20,008 bases of DNA, taken from the NCBI GenBank assembly GCA_012797505.1, contig JAAZOZ010000082.1, positions 1 to 20,008 of the forward strand, read 5' to 3'. This document shows, in pieces, positions 8,706 through 15,779 of this stretch. Below the pieces are notes generated by a model. It did not search any database. It was not told the origin of the DNA and worked only from the letters and a program-made list of their open reading frames with translations. Position numbers and translations under genes: made by a program. The DNA comes from Smithella sp. Lineage in GTDB: Bacteria; Desulfobacterota; Syntrophia; Syntrophales; Smithellaceae. Position 1 is the stretch's first letter; every line of letters starts with the position of its first letter.

Positions 8706-8707
8706 TA

Positions 8708-8733
8708 CAGGGAACGGTCGCGACCGTTCCCTG
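8708..8733. terminator. Bidirectional terminator-like perfect palindrome between convergent genes
   Basis: Each 13-base arm is CAGGGAACGGTCG or its exact complement, with no spacer, so a folded RNA must open a few central bases as the loop. It begins three bases after the hisD stop and ends 35 bases before the stop of the opposing isomerase gene. In the minus direction it is followed by TATTAATTTTTA, which is T-rich; in the plus direction there is no T-run. Factor-independent termination is therefore more convincing for the minus-strand operon. Confidence 0.65.
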
Positions 8734-8768
8734 CCCTGAAAATGGTTGATAACAAACTGCCTATCTGA

Positions 8769-9479
8769 TCAAACGTAGAAGCGACCGGACGCGATGATCG
8801 GCGGGTCCTCATGATCGATCGCGTAAACGATATCCTTGTTCATTTCCGCCTTGATCAGTTCAACGACCGGACGTCTTTTGTTCTGAAGGTTGGCAAATTT
8901 CATGACTTCGTCCATTAACTGATCGATGTGGCAGGCCTTGGTGATGATGTGGTGCTCCTCGCATTCCTGCGCGGCGCAGCGCTTTCCGGTCATGACCATC
9001 TCGTCGAGCTTGTAGCGGGGAATGGCTTTTTTCATCGCCATCATCATGCCCGGCAAAAACGGAATGCCCAAATCGACTTCGGGAAAGCACATGAAGCCCC
9101 GATCCGACCGCATGAAGCGAAAATCAAAATAGCAGCACATGATGGCGCCGCCGGCAAAGGCGTGCCCGGTCATCGCGGCGATGGTGGTCAGCGGATAGAG
9201 GGCGATCTTCCGGAACAGCGCCATCATCGTTTCGATAAATTTCTTGGCGGTGGCCGTGTCGTTTTTCTGCATGATCGGCATCAGCCATTCCAGGTCGATG
9301 CCGTTGCTGAAGATTTTGGCATCCGCTCCCCGAACCACCAGCACGGTAGCCTGGGTCTCTTTTTCCACCTGATCCAGGGTGTCAATAAATTTCTGCAGGA
9401 AATCCTGATTCAACCGGTTTTCCCCTTCGTTCAGCGTCACAACGGCCACATGGCCTTCCAGCTTGACATCAATCGACAT
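8769..9479 (-). CDS. Enoyl-CoA hydratase/isomerase family protein, probably an isomerase
   Basis: This 236-residue crotonase-fold enzyme acts on an acyl-CoA thioester. The oxyanion-hole segments are FSNGIDLEWL (57-66) and GHAFAGGAIMCC (105-116). Hydratases use two glutamates. Here the first position is Ile113, while the second, Glu134 in FPEVDLGIP, is kept. A single glutamate at that place is the pattern of delta3,delta2-enoyl-CoA isomerases, so double-bond shifting is more likely than hydration. The protein is somewhat short for the family. It is the last gene of the minus-strand cluster, 149 bases after the CoA-transferase, with AGGAAAGAAGAAG before the ATG. The C-terminus SGRFYV is not a recognised signal. 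Confidence 0.85.
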   Translation of the reverse strand: MSIDVKLEGHVAVVTLNEGENRLNQDFLQKFIDTLDQVEKETQATVLVVRGADAKIFSNGIDLEWLMPIMQKNDTATAKKFIETMMALFRKIALYPLTTIAAMTGHAFAGGAIMCCYFDFRFMRSDRGFMCFPEVDLGIPFLPGMMMAMKKAIPRYKLDEMVMTGKRCAAQECEEHHIITKACHIDQLMDEVMKFANLQNKRRPVVELIKAEMNKDIVYAIDHEDPPIIASGRFYV

Positions 9480-9508
9480 AATTCTTCTTCTTTCCTCAAT
9501 ATTTTTTT

Positions 9509-9525
9509 AACGGTTCCTGACCGTT
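9509..9525. repeat. Short inverted repeat in the spacer before the isomerase gene
   Basis: AACGGT-TCCTG-ACCGTT has 6-base arms and a 5-base loop. It lies 30 bases upstream of the isomerase start. Its arms share the core of the palindrome at 8708-8733 (AACGGTC / GACCGTT). There is no T-run after it in either direction, so it is not a clear terminator. It may be an mRNA processing or stability hairpin. Confidence 0.4.
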
Positions 9526-9542
9526 TGTACGGCCTTTTCTCT

Positions 9543-9632
9543 TTACGCCCGATGACTCTTATCTTTTTGCGGAAATATTTTCAACCCCCATTTCCGTTCT
9601 TGCTTTACCCTCAGCCCCGCAGCCTTTTTCAT
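9543..9632 (-). CDS. Possible 29-residue basic peptide, translationally coupled to the CoA-transferase
   Basis: ATG at 9630-9632 overlaps the CoA-transferase stop as ATGA, and a strong GGGAGG (9640-9645) sits seven bases before it. The peptide begins MKKAAGLRVKQERKW and is rich in Lys and Arg, with no obvious membrane segment. I recognise no family. The ribosome binding site may be an accident of the codons for Arg-Glu-Ala. A leader-type or coupling role for the downstream isomerase is possible. A weak promoter-like pair (TTGAAA 9579-9584, TAAGAG 9556-9561, 17-base spacer, minus strand) lies inside it. Confidence 0.25.
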   Translation of the reverse strand: MKKAAGLRVKQERKWGLKIFPQKDKSHRA

Positions 9633-11602
9633 TCCAGCGCCTCCCGGGCCTCTTCCTTCGATTGGAAAATATGCGGCGCCAGATTCCGTTTTTTCAGCTC
9701 GTCGCCCAGTTTCATGCGCAGAAACGCGCTCGTGGTATAGCGGGTGACGTCGCTGTAGTACTCGGACACCACAAACTTGACCATCTTGACGTATTCGTCT
9801 TCCAGATCCGGCGCGATGGAAAAGTTGTCGTAGTTGACGATCGTTTTGACGCGCTTCCCCAGCGGGGCGCACACTTTCGTCACGCGGGAGCGGATCGCCT
9901 CGATATCGGCCGAGCTGCGGACATTGAGGCCCTCAAAATTAACATAAAAGATGTTGGTCGCCGGATCGTACGTGAGGCGATCGGGGATCGGAATGCTCAG
10001 GAGATCATCCTTGAGCCCCATCGGCGGAAGTTTGAAGATCCGCTCGTCCATCGGGCGAACATTCTTCATAATGGGTTTGAATTCCATCTGCGCCAGAAGG
10101 TCTTTTTCCAGGTCGATGCCGGGCGCGATTTCGATGAGCTCCACGCCTTCGCGCGTCAGCCGGAAGACGCACCTTTCGGTGACGTAAAACACCTGCTGTT
10201 CGCCCTGCTGGGCGGTTTTGCCGCTGAAGGTGATCTGCTCCACTTCCCGGACAATCTTTTTCAGGCTCCCCTCCTGAACGATTTTCAGCTTGCCGTTTTC
10301 CACGGCCAGTTGGGTCCCGCCGGCGGTAAACGTTCCGGCGAAAACGATTTTTTTGGCGTTTTGCGTGATGTTGATGAAGCCGCCGCAGCCGGCCAGCTTG
10401 GGGCCGAATTTGCTGACGTTCACGTTGCCGTGGGAATCCATCTGAGCCAGCCCCAGACAGGCCAGATCCAGTCCGCCGCCGTCATAATAATCAAACTGGG
10501 CATGCATGTCGTTGAGAAAATCCATGTTGGTGGCGGTGCCGAAATCCCCGCCGCCGGAGGGAATGCCGCCGATCGAGCCCGCTTCCGCCGTGAGCGTCAG
10601 ATAATCGAAAATGCCTTCCTCGTTGGCGACATTGGCTACGCCTTCGGGCATGCCGATGCCCAGATTCACCACCATGTTCGGCCGAAGCTCAAAGGCGGCG
10701 CGGCGCGCGACGAGCTTTCGTTCATCCATGGGCAGCGGCTCCACGGTGGCCGTGGGAACCTTGAATTCGCCGCTGTAGGCCGGATTATAGTATGTGGAAT
10801 AGGTCTGCCGGTGATTTTCCGGCTTCGCCACGACAACGCAGTCCACCAGAATCCCGGGCACCTTGACGTGGCGGGGATTGAGCGCGTGGCGGTCGGCGAT
10901 TCTCTCGACCTGCACGATGACAAATCCGCCCGAGTTCTTGGCCGCCATGGCCATCGGCAGCATTTCCAGCGTCAGCGGCTCTTTTTCCATCGTAATGTTG
11001 CCGTCCATGTCCGCCGTGGTGCCGCGCAGAAACACGACCGAAACCGGCATCGTCTTGTACGCCAGATACTCCTTGCCGTCGAAGGTGATCCGTTCAACCA
11101 GGTCTTCCGTGGTGATGGCGTTGACCTTGCCGGCGGACAGCCGGGGATCAACGAAAGTTCCCAATCCCACGTGGGTGATCGTCCGGGGAAGGTGTCCCGC
11201 GATATCGCGGTACATATGCGTGATCACGCCCTGGGGAAAGTTGTAGGCTTCAATTTTCCCCGCAAGGGCGAGCTTCTGCATTTTGGGGATCAAACCCCAG
11301 TGCCCGGCAATGACGCGCCGGACCAGCCCGTCATGGGCCAGCCGGTTGACGCCCTTTTCCTTGCCGTCGCCGATGCCGGCCGCGACGATAATCGTAAGGT
11401 TTTTCGGTTCGCCCGTTTTCAGAAAGCGGTCTTCCAGACCCTGCAGCAGCTCTTCGGGGGAGTAACCGACAAAGCCGTTGACGGCTATGGTGTCTCCGTC
11501 CCGAATCACCCGCATGGCATCCTCCAGGGACACCACTTTGCCTCTCTTCATGCCGGAGCGGATATCCGCAACGACCGGACTGACGACGCCCTGGTTGCTC
11601 AT
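9629..11602 (-). CDS. Single-chain family I acyl-CoA transferase with an extra C-terminal domain
   Basis: This enzyme exchanges CoA between an acyl-CoA and a carboxylic acid. Both subunit types are in one chain: an A-like half (about 20-275; VNGFVGYSPEEL, GHWGL) and a B-like half (about 293-510). The B half has NLGIGMPEGVA, the catalytic Glu340 in LTAEAGSIGG, and the GCGGFINITQNA region. This resembles the YdiF/propionate CoA-transferase class, which is usually about 520 residues. Here 657 residues include roughly 130 extra (about 525-657) after RPMDERIF. The tail has a compact alpha/beta look (IFYVNFEGLNVRSS, VKTIVNYDNFSI) and a charged end, and may be STAS-like, but I do not recognise it firmly. 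GGGAGG precedes the ATG; the gap to the upstream SDR gene is 21 bases. Confidence 0.92.
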   Translation of the reverse strand: MSNQGVVSPVVADIRSGMKRGKVVSLEDAMRVIRDGDTIAVNGFVGYSPEELLQGLEDRFLKTGEPKNLTIIVAAGIGDGKEKGVNRLAHDGLVRRVIAGHWGLIPKMQKLALAGKIEAYNFPQGVITHMYRDIAGHLPRTITHVGLGTFVDPRLSAGKVNAITTEDLVERITFDGKEYLAYKTMPVSVVFLRGTTADMDGNITMEKEPLTLEMLPMAMAAKNSGGFVIVQVERIADRHALNPRHVKVPGILVDCVVVAKPENHRQTYSTYYNPAYSGEFKVPTATVEPLPMDERKLVARRAAFELRPNMVVNLGIGMPEGVANVANEEGIFDYLTLTAEAGSIGGIPSGGGDFGTATNMDFLNDMHAQFDYYDGGGLDLACLGLAQMDSHGNVNVSKFGPKLAGCGGFINITQNAKKIVFAGTFTAGGTQLAVENGKLKIVQEGSLKKIVREVEQITFSGKTAQQGEQQVFYVTERCVFRLTREGVELIEIAPGIDLEKDLLAQMEFKPIMKNVRPMDERIFKLPPMGLKDDLLSIPIPDRLTYDPATNIFYVNFEGLNVRSSADIEAIRSRVTKVCAPLGKRVKTIVNYDNFSIAPDLEDEYVKMVKFVVSEYYSDVTRYTTSAFLRMKLGDELKKRNLAPHIFQSKEEAREALE

Positions 11603-11623
11603 GGAACACCTCCCGTGTGATTG

Positions 11624-12385
11624 CTACGCGGTCATGGTTCCCCCATCCACGTAGATGGTCTCTCCGGTGATATAATCCGCGGCGCCGGAAGCCAGAAAAA
11701 GCACCGCGCCGACAACGTCTTCCGGTTCGCCGATCTTCCCCTTGGGAATGGCCTGGCAAATCAACTTTTCAACATCGGGATTGGACCAGATCGGCCGGCT
11801 GAAATCCGTACGGGTAAATCCGGGGGCGACGGCGTTCACATTGATGCCGAACTGCGCCCACTCCCGCGCCATGCAGCGGGTCAGATGCTTGAGCGCCGCC
11901 TTGCTGCAGCCGTAAGCCGCCATGCCCACCTCGGCTTTTTCCGCGCCGACCGTGGTAATGTTGATGATTTTCCCGCTTTTTTGCTCCATCATTTTTCGCG
12001 CGACCAGGCGGCTTAAAAGCCAGACGGCCTTCACATTGGTGTTGAAACACTTGTCCCAGCCGTCCTCGCGAAGATCGAGCAAGCCGCGCAGAAAACTGCG
12101 GGCGGCGTTGTTCACCAGAATGTCGATCCGGCCGAATTCTTTAATCGCCGCATCGACCAGATTCTCCAGTTGTCCATGAACCGTCAGATCGGTTGCCACC
12201 GCCAGAGCTTTGCCGCCGTTGCCGGAGATTTCACCGGCGACGGCGTCAATCTCCGCTTTCGTTCTGCTGCACAGCACCACATTTGCGCCGGCCTGAGCCA
12301 GGCCCAGGGCAATCACGCGGCCAATGCCGCGGCCCGCTCCGGTCACAATCGCCGTCTTTCCGGAAAAATTGAAAACAGGTTTCAT
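11624..12385 (-). CDS. Short-chain dehydrogenase/reductase (SDR), gluconate 5-dehydrogenase/FabG-like
   Basis: This 253-residue classical SDR interconverts an alcohol and a carbonyl with NAD(P). The nucleotide motif is TGAGRGIG (15-22), the structural motif is NNAA (92-95), and the active-site pair is Tyr158-x3-Lys162 in YGCSK. The residue 13 places before the tyrosine, normally the catalytic Ser, is Thr145. Arg41 after the second strand (LCSRTK) suggests NADP preference. The C-terminus GGTMTA is typical. AAGGAGGAG lies six bases before the ATG. Position next to the CoA-transferase suggests a hydroxyacyl or ketoacyl substrate, but this is inference. Confidence 0.92.
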   Translation of the reverse strand: MKPVFNFSGKTAIVTGAGRGIGRVIALGLAQAGANVVLCSRTKAEIDAVAGEISGNGGKALAVATDLTVHGQLENLVDAAIKEFGRIDILVNNAARSFLRGLLDLREDGWDKCFNTNVKAVWLLSRLVARKMMEQKSGKIINITTVGAEKAEVGMAAYGCSKAALKHLTRCMAREWAQFGINVNAVAPGFTRTDFSRPIWSNPDVEKLICQAIPKGKIGEPEDVVGAVLFLASGAADYITGETIYVDGGTMTA

Positions 12386-12470
12386 GCGTTTCTCCTCCTT
12401 ACATTTATGTCATACGGAAAACCGCCGCGGACGACTTGAAAACCAGCGCCTCGCGTCCGATCGCCTTTTT

Positions 12471-13220
12471 TTACATTTTCATTCCGCCGTCGCAGAAAAT
12501 GATCTGCCCGGTGATAAACGCGCTTTCATCGGATGCCAGGAACAGCGCCAGATTGGCGATATCCTGCGGCGATCCCTTCCGGTTCAGCGGAACGATGAAC
12601 GGCAGCATCATGTCCATCTGCTGAAGGACGTCCGGGGGCATGCCTTTCATCATGTCCGTCCAGATCATGCCCGGCGCGATGGCATTGACGTTTACGTTTT
12701 TCGGCCCCAGCTCCTTGGCCGCGGTTTTGGTCATGCCGATGACGCCCGCCTTCGAGGCCGAGTAGTTGAGCTGGCCTGCGTTGCCCAGCGCGCTGGTCGA
12801 GGAAATGTTGATGATCTTTCCGTATTTCTTCTCGCGCATGACGCGCCCCGCGCACTGAATGCCGTAGTACACGCCCGTCAGATTCACGTCGATGACGGCT
12901 TTCCATTGGTCGTCCGTCATTTTATGCAGCATCACGTCGCGGGTGATGCCGGCATTGTTGACGATAATGTCGAGCGTGCCGAATTCGGCCACGGCCGTAT
13001 CGACCATTTTCTGGACCACCGCCCGGTCGGCAACGCTGCCCAGAACGGCGAGAGCCTGCCCGCCTTTGGCCCTGATTTTTTCCACCACGGCCTTGGCATC
13101 CACTTCGTTGACGTCATTTACGATAATTTTCGCGCCTTCTTCGGCAAAGCGCATCACAATGCCTTCTCCGATGCCGCGTCCCGATCCCGTCACAATGGCT
13201 ACTTTGTCTTTCAGTCTCAT
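12471..13220 (-). CDS. 3-oxoacyl-reductase-type short-chain dehydrogenase (FabG-like)
   Basis: This 249-residue classical SDR is close to the FabG pattern. It shows TGSGRGIG (11-18), NNAGITRD (88-95), and the catalytic triad Ser140, Tyr153 and Lys157 (ISSTSALGNAGQLNYSASK). PGMIWTDM and GQIIFCDGG follow. Asp36 at the end of the second strand (VNDVNE) favours NAD over NADP, which points to a catabolic hydroxyacyl dehydrogenase rather than the lipid-synthesis FabG. FabG of fatty-acid synthesis usually sits with other fab genes, which are absent here. AAAAGGAG lies five bases before the ATG. The gap to the next SDR is 85 bases. Confidence 0.92.
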   Translation of the reverse strand: MRLKDKVAIVTGSGRGIGEGIVMRFAEEGAKIIVNDVNEVDAKAVVEKIRAKGGQALAVLGSVADRAVVQKMVDTAVAEFGTLDIIVNNAGITRDVMLHKMTDDQWKAVIDVNLTGVYYGIQCAGRVMREKKYGKIINISSTSALGNAGQLNYSASKAGVIGMTKTAAKELGPKNVNVNAIAPGMIWTDMMKGMPPDVLQQMDMMLPFIVPLNRKGSPQDIANLALFLASDESAFITGQIIFCDGGMKM

Positions 13221-13296
13221 ACGATCTCCTTTTCAATTTTTTTTCGGGGGTCAACCGTTTATCGGCTTTTTTCCGTCGCTTCGCATCACGATCCTC

Positions 13297-14064
13297 TCAG
13301 CCGGCCGGCCGCTTGCGGAGAATTTCCCGGCAAAGGTCCAGATAGTCCTCCGCGCCATGGCTTTTGGGAGCGTATTCAAAAATGGACAGGCCGAAACTGG
13401 GCGCTTCCGCCACAGCGATGTTTTCGCGGATGACGGCCTTGAAAACGCGGTCGCCGAAGCGCTCGCGCACCTTGTCCATGATGGCGTTGTTGAGCCTCTT
13501 TCTCGCGTCATACCGGGTCGGAATAACCCGGTACGTCGGCGCATTGTGGTTGTATCGCTTTTTAACGTCTTCGATCAGCGTCAGAAGCCTGCTCATTCCC
13601 TTGAGCGCCAGAAATTCCATCTGGAGCGGGATAAAAACCTCCCGACAGGCCACCAGGGCGTTGACCGTCAGCAGGCCGGAGGCCGGGGGGCAGTCGATGA
13701 TGACGTACTGCGCATCGGACACATCCTCGAGGCGTTTTTTCAGAAGGCTTTCCTTTTCGGGAAGTCCGGCCATTTCCGTTTCCAGGCGCGCCAGCTCAAG
13801 GGTAGCCGGCAAAACGCTCATGCCCCTGATGGGCATGGCCGCCTGGGAAATCGGCGCCGTCCCCTTCATGACGGAATAAACCGTGCCTGTGAGATGGTGC
13901 GCGTCGAGGCCCAGCGAGTACGTCAGGTGCGCCTGCGGATCGAAATCGATAACGAGCACTTTTTTCCGAAGCAGCGTGAGCCCCACGGCGATGTTGAGGG
14001 CGCAGGTTGTCTTTCCCACGCCTCCCTTCTGGTTGCAAAAAGCGATGATGTCGGGACCGGCCAT
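13297..14064 (-). CDS. Orphan ParA/MinD-superfamily ATPase
   Basis: This 255-residue cytoplasmic ATPase is of the type that positions DNA or large cargo. It has the deviant Walker A motif KGGVGKTT (13-20) with the signature lysine, the A' motif IDFDPQAHLT (39-48) and the Walker B motif VIIDCPPASG (121-130). The later segment VIPTRYDARKRLNNAIM matches the ParA/Soj core well. There is no N-terminal helix-turn-helix extension, so it is the short, chromosomal type. No ParB gene and no parS-like site is visible within the window; it sits among acyl-CoA genes. GGAG lies about nine bases before the ATG. Its cargo is unknown. Confidence 0.9.
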   Translation of the reverse strand: MAGPDIIAFCNQKGGVGKTTCALNIAVGLTLLRKKVLVIDFDPQAHLTYSLGLDAHHLTGTVYSVMKGTAPISQAAMPIRGMSVLPATLELARLETEMAGLPEKESLLKKRLEDVSDAQYVIIDCPPASGLLTVNALVACREVFIPLQMEFLALKGMSRLLTLIEDVKKRYNHNAPTYRVIPTRYDARKRLNNAIMDKVRERFGDRVFKAVIRENIAVAEAPSFGLSIFEYAPKSHGAEDYLDLCREILRKRPAG

Positions 14065-14115
14065 GTTTTGTGTCTCCAGTGTTTTTCCGGCAGCAGGCGA
14101 CCGTACGCGCGACGT

Positions 14116-14976
14116 TCAGGGCAGCTTCGCGATAAAGTCCCTGATGATGGCGGTGATCTCGCCGGGTTTTTCCATGGGGATCAGATGACCGGCACCCGCC
14201 ACGGATCCGAACTCCCCTCTCGGCAGGAGCGAGACGGCCCGGCGCAGATCCACGAAAGCGACATTGGGGCTTTGCTCCCCCTCGATCACCAGCGCGGGAC
14301 AGTTGATCTTTTCCAGAAGCGGCCAGGGATTGCAGCACCAGCCGCCCATGAACATGGCCGCTTCGCTCTCCGGCGCGCAGGCCAGCCGCAGGTCGCCTTC
14401 CGGCATTTTTTCCATGCCGAAGCGCTTGTAAAGACGCAGAATCTCTTCGTCCCAGGTGGTAAAAAAGGAGCGGGATTTCAAATAAGCGTGTGCGTCTTCC
14501 TCGCTTTGCCAGTAGTTGAGGCGTTTGATCGACTTGGACGCCAGTGGGTGGCCTTCGACGCTGGGAGTCAGACTGTAGAATTCCTCCGGCAGAAAAATCG
14601 GCTCGATCAGGACCATGCCGCGCGGACGAACGCCGAAAAGAGAAGCGGCGATCGTCGATACCGTGGCGCCCATGGAATGACCGACCTGCACGTGATTTTC
14701 AATGTTTTGCGCCCGGCAGAACGCGCCCAGGTCCTCGGCGATGATATTCCACTTCAGGCCGCCCTGATGCGGGTCGCACGACCGGTAATTGCAGATGTAA
14801 GGCGCCCAGATCGTATATTCGCGGCTGAATTCTTCAATAATCGGGTGCCACAGCCAGGGCAGGAAGCCGGTGGCGTGGCAGAAGAGCATCTGCTTTTCGC
14901 CTCCCGGATAATACAGGTAGGGCAGTTCGGCGCCGCCCACGTCCTGTTGCTTCAAGTCGGGAATGTCTCTTTTCAT
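14116..14976 (-). CDS. Alpha/beta-hydrolase fold protein
   Basis: This 286-residue alpha/beta hydrolase has FCHATGF (32-38) forming the oxyanion hole, the nucleophile elbow VGHSMGAT with Ser101, and the catalytic His264 in GAGHLIPMEKP. The acid may be near ALVIEGEQSP (228-237). The middle section (130-215) is a helical cap rich in aromatic residues. There is no signal peptide, so it is cytoplasmic. I chose ATG 14976, with GGAAAGGA upstream, over an in-frame start at 15063 that would run 26 bases into pdaD. Esters, thioesters and carbon-carbon bonds are all possible substrates; the neighbourhood hints at an acyl-CoA or ring-cleavage product. Confidence 0.85.
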   Translation of the reverse strand: MKRDIPDLKQQDVGGAELPYLYYPGGEKQMLFCHATGFLPWLWHPIIEEFSREYTIWAPYICNYRSCDPHQGGLKWNIIAEDLGAFCRAQNIENHVQVGHSMGATVSTIAASLFGVRPRGMVLIEPIFLPEEFYSLTPSVEGHPLASKSIKRLNYWQSEEDAHAYLKSRSFFTTWDEEILRLYKRFGMEKMPEGDLRLACAPESEAAMFMGGWCCNPWPLLEKINCPALVIEGEQSPNVAFVDLRRAVSLLPRGEFGSVAGAGHLIPMEKPGEITAIIRDFIAKLP

Positions 14977-15037
14977 CGGTAATCCAATCCTTTCCCGGTG
15001 AATCTTCCGCTCGCGGGGCGCGACCGGGATCCGTTGA

Positions 15038-15586
15038 TCAGAAGACAAACACGGCGGCGGCAACCACCGTCGTGTAATGGTTATCCATGCAGATTTTCGA
15101 CTGGGTCACGTTCAGCGTCCGGACGATCTTGCCGCTGATTTTGAAGATTTCCTTTTTTTCATCCCAGCTCTCATCCACGTTGAAATCGATCCCCAGCGTG
15201 GAAGCCAGCATGGCCGCGGCCAGGTCCTCGGCGTGGTCGCCGGTTTGTTTTTCCGTCATGCCGAAGGCATGGTGTTCACTGATGTACCCATAGGAGGTTT
15301 TGTCGGCGGGGATGGCGCAGCCGACCGACGCGGCCAGCAGCCTCTTGGGCTCGTTCGAGCAGCAGCGACTCATCACGCAATAGGTGATGGCGCCCGGCGT
15401 CAGCGACTTGAGCCCCTGCGACTTGGGAATCATTTTGCAGCCGGGAGGAAAAATGCTGGACACCTGAACGAGATTGCATTTTTCAATGCCGGCATTGCGC
15501 AGGGCGCGTTCAAAGGAATGCAGCTCATCCTTGTGCGTGCCGACACCCTTGGTGAAAAAAATTTTTTTGGGAACGAAATCCTGCAT
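15038..15586 (-). CDS. pdaD: Pyruvoyl-dependent arginine decarboxylase
   Basis: This enzyme converts arginine to agmatine, feeding polyamine synthesis, and uses a pyruvoyl group made by self-cleavage instead of pyridoxal phosphate. The 182-residue proenzyme has the cleavage motif VSSIFPPGC: the cut is expected between Ser43 and Ser44, and Ser44 becomes the pyruvoyl group of the larger chain. The family blocks ELHSFERALRNAGIEKCNLV, GYISEHHAFG and AEDLAAAMLAS are all present. AAGGAG lies eight bases before the ATG. It is first in the minus-strand series and has its own promoter-like sequence. No agmatinase or spermidine-synthase gene is nearby. Confidence 0.95.
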   Translation of the reverse strand: MQDFVPKKIFFTKGVGTHKDELHSFERALRNAGIEKCNLVQVSSIFPPGCKMIPKSQGLKSLTPGAITYCVMSRCCSNEPKRLLAASVGCAIPADKTSYGYISEHHAFGMTEKQTGDHAEDLAAAMLASTLGIDFNVDESWDEKKEIFKISGKIVRTLNVTQSKICMDNHYTTVVAAAVFVF

Positions 15587-15639
15587 CGATCTCTCCTTAT
15601 GGAATGGGATGTGGTGCCTCCGGGACGTGGATCAAACAC

Positions 15640-15654
15640 CCATGAAAATCATGG
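15640..15654. promoter_or_regulatory. Small palindrome in the pdaD leader, possible operator
   Basis: CCATGA-AAA-TCATGG is a perfect 6-base inverted repeat with a 3-base centre. It lies a few bases downstream of the proposed pdaD -10, about where transcription would start. The position suits a repressor site, but no regulator is linked to it. Confidence 0.3.
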
Positions 15655-15658
15655 CCGT

Positions 15659-15686
15659 AATTTACACAAAATTTTCAAGAATGCAA
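15659..15686 (-). promoter_or_regulatory. Possible promoter of pdaD and the genes after it
   Basis: On the minus strand, TTGCAT (15681-15686), a 16-base AT-rich spacer and TAAATT (15659-15664) lie about 75 bases upstream of the pdaD start. Both boxes match consensus at four of six positions. The region is divergent and must hold promoters in both directions. Confidence 0.45.
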
Positions 15687-15721
15687 AAGAAAATGATGGG
15701 GACACCCGAAAGGCGTTTATC

Positions 15722-15750
15722 TTGCGGGAAACGCAAAAAAAGACTATAGG
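15722..15750 (+). promoter_or_regulatory. Possible promoter of the NlpC/P60 lipoprotein-truA operon
   Basis: TTGCGG (15722-15727), a 17-base spacer and TATAGG (15745-15750) lie 30 bases before the lipoprotein start. A clear AAAGGA ribosome site (15767-15772) follows seven bases before the ATG. Confidence 0.45.
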
Positions 15751-15779
15751 GAACAGCATCTTCCGTAAAGGATGTCCTC

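Noticed and set aside
9662..11620. A 652-codon plus-strand frame opposite the CoA-transferase
   Set aside because: It is a mirror frame produced by GC-rich codon use; the minus-strand product has full family motifs and a good ribosome site.
12892..14982. A 696-codon plus-strand frame crossing the SDR, ParA and hydrolase genes
   Set aside because: It spans three recognisable minus-strand genes and two intergenic gaps, and its translation has no coherent domain.
14977..15063. In-frame upstream extension of the alpha/beta hydrolase
   Set aside because: It would overlap the pdaD end, has no ribosome site and encodes basic low-complexity sequence.
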